Of a stretch of DNA of 64,000 bases, positions 63,666 to 64,000 are shown in pieces (position 1 is the stretch's first letter; each line of letters begins with the position of its first letter). The position numbers and the translations under genes were made by a program. The DNA lies in NCBI RefSeq assembly GCF_000699445.3, contig NC_067200.1, forward strand, positions 2,272,450 through 2,336,449, written 5' to 3'. The notes beneath the pieces were generated by a model that saw nothing but the letters and a program-made list of their open reading frames with translations, was not told where the DNA came from and ran no database searches. This DNA comes from Schistosoma haematobium. Its lineage: Eukaryota; Platyhelminthes; Trematoda; Strigeidida; Schistosomatidae.

Positions 63666-63739
63666 GTAAGTTTCTTAATGACGAGTAGTAATTGAATCCG
63701 TGAATTGATATGAAGTTTTATTCTTTTTTAAACAAAGAC

Positions 63740-64000
63740 GGATATTGGCTAGTAGTGGAATCCAGGACGTGCGCCACTTCGTCCTATTCGGGACTCCCCA
63801 GCTGCATTCCAGAGTTGATGTTCACTTCGGGACTCGAACCCGGTACCGTTCGTTTCCAACGCTATCTAGGATGCAGGTAAACCCAGCCGACGAGTCCCAA
63901 ATATGACGAAACGCGCGTCCTGAATTTCTCTGCTAGCCACTACCTATCTTTCCTTAATAAGCTTGTTACTTAAGGCTATATCGACGCAATACTCACAGAA
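63740..64000. repeat. Sm-alpha-like family B, inverted pair
   Basis: Minus unit 63745-63865 (ggctagtagtggaatccagg, hammerhead core changed to ctggggag) and plus unit 63866-64000 (ccgacgagtcccaaatatga, cgaaac, guc; U4 mutated to C). Extends past the window edge. Confidence 0.78.

Noticed and set aside
1..64000. CRISPR array, bacterial operon or prophage
   Set aside because: No spaced short direct repeats, no ribosome-binding sites or compact genes; spliced exons and eukaryotic retroelements throughout.

Overview
The window is AT-rich, repeat-laden eukaryotic DNA from a trematode flatworm, most likely a schistosome. Three things point there: small exons separated by kilobase introns full of repeats, RTE-like (SR2/SR3-type) and CR1-like (SR1-type) non-LTR retrotransposons, and Sm-alpha-type repeats carrying hammerhead ribozymes. 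The species cannot be fixed by eye.

The backbone is one plus-strand gene running from about 8.2 kb off the right edge. I reconstruct 22 in-phase exons between 8202 and 63665, about 1,140 codons. From 16.8 kb onward they align in order with CC2D2A, the coiled-coil and C2-domain protein of the ciliary transition zone (MKS/B9 module). The first three exons are tied to it only by strand and splice phase. The 3' third of the gene lies beyond the window. Two possible exons at 4464-4598 and 6155-6260 may belong to an upstream gene or to the 5' end of this one.

Layout: 1-3817 is an SR2-like RTE element with an uninterrupted endonuclease-reverse transcriptase frame. 7.25-8.05 kb is a CR1-like 3' fragment. 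14.36-16.74 kb is an SR3-like RTE element with two internal deletions, and many short SR3 and SR2 pieces follow. The introns also hold at least nine dispersed repeat families, labelled A-I here. A is a tRNA-like SINE with more than 20 copies, B is Sm-alpha-like, and C is another tRNA-like family; all three carry a hammerhead ribozyme core. D is a medium-length repeat with an A-rich tail. E, F and I are unclassified. G and H are foldback/MITE-like. There is also a short non-autonomous LTR retrotransposon with target duplication (43993-45757), a solo LTR with target duplication (62643-63016) and a probable second solo LTR near 61 kb.

The most interesting signals are the three hammerhead-bearing families, each coupled to Pol III-like A/B boxes; the best ribozyme (36492-36540) has an 8-bp stem I and a complete core. 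Other points of note are nested insertions with clear target duplications, a 63-bp one-arm retroposition, a 45-bp perfect hairpin element with an 11-bp duplication, an LTR element whose two LTRs disagree in U5, and a near-identical pair of SR3 fragments 750 bp apart. No CRISPR, canonical tRNA, rRNA or bacterial gene was seen.
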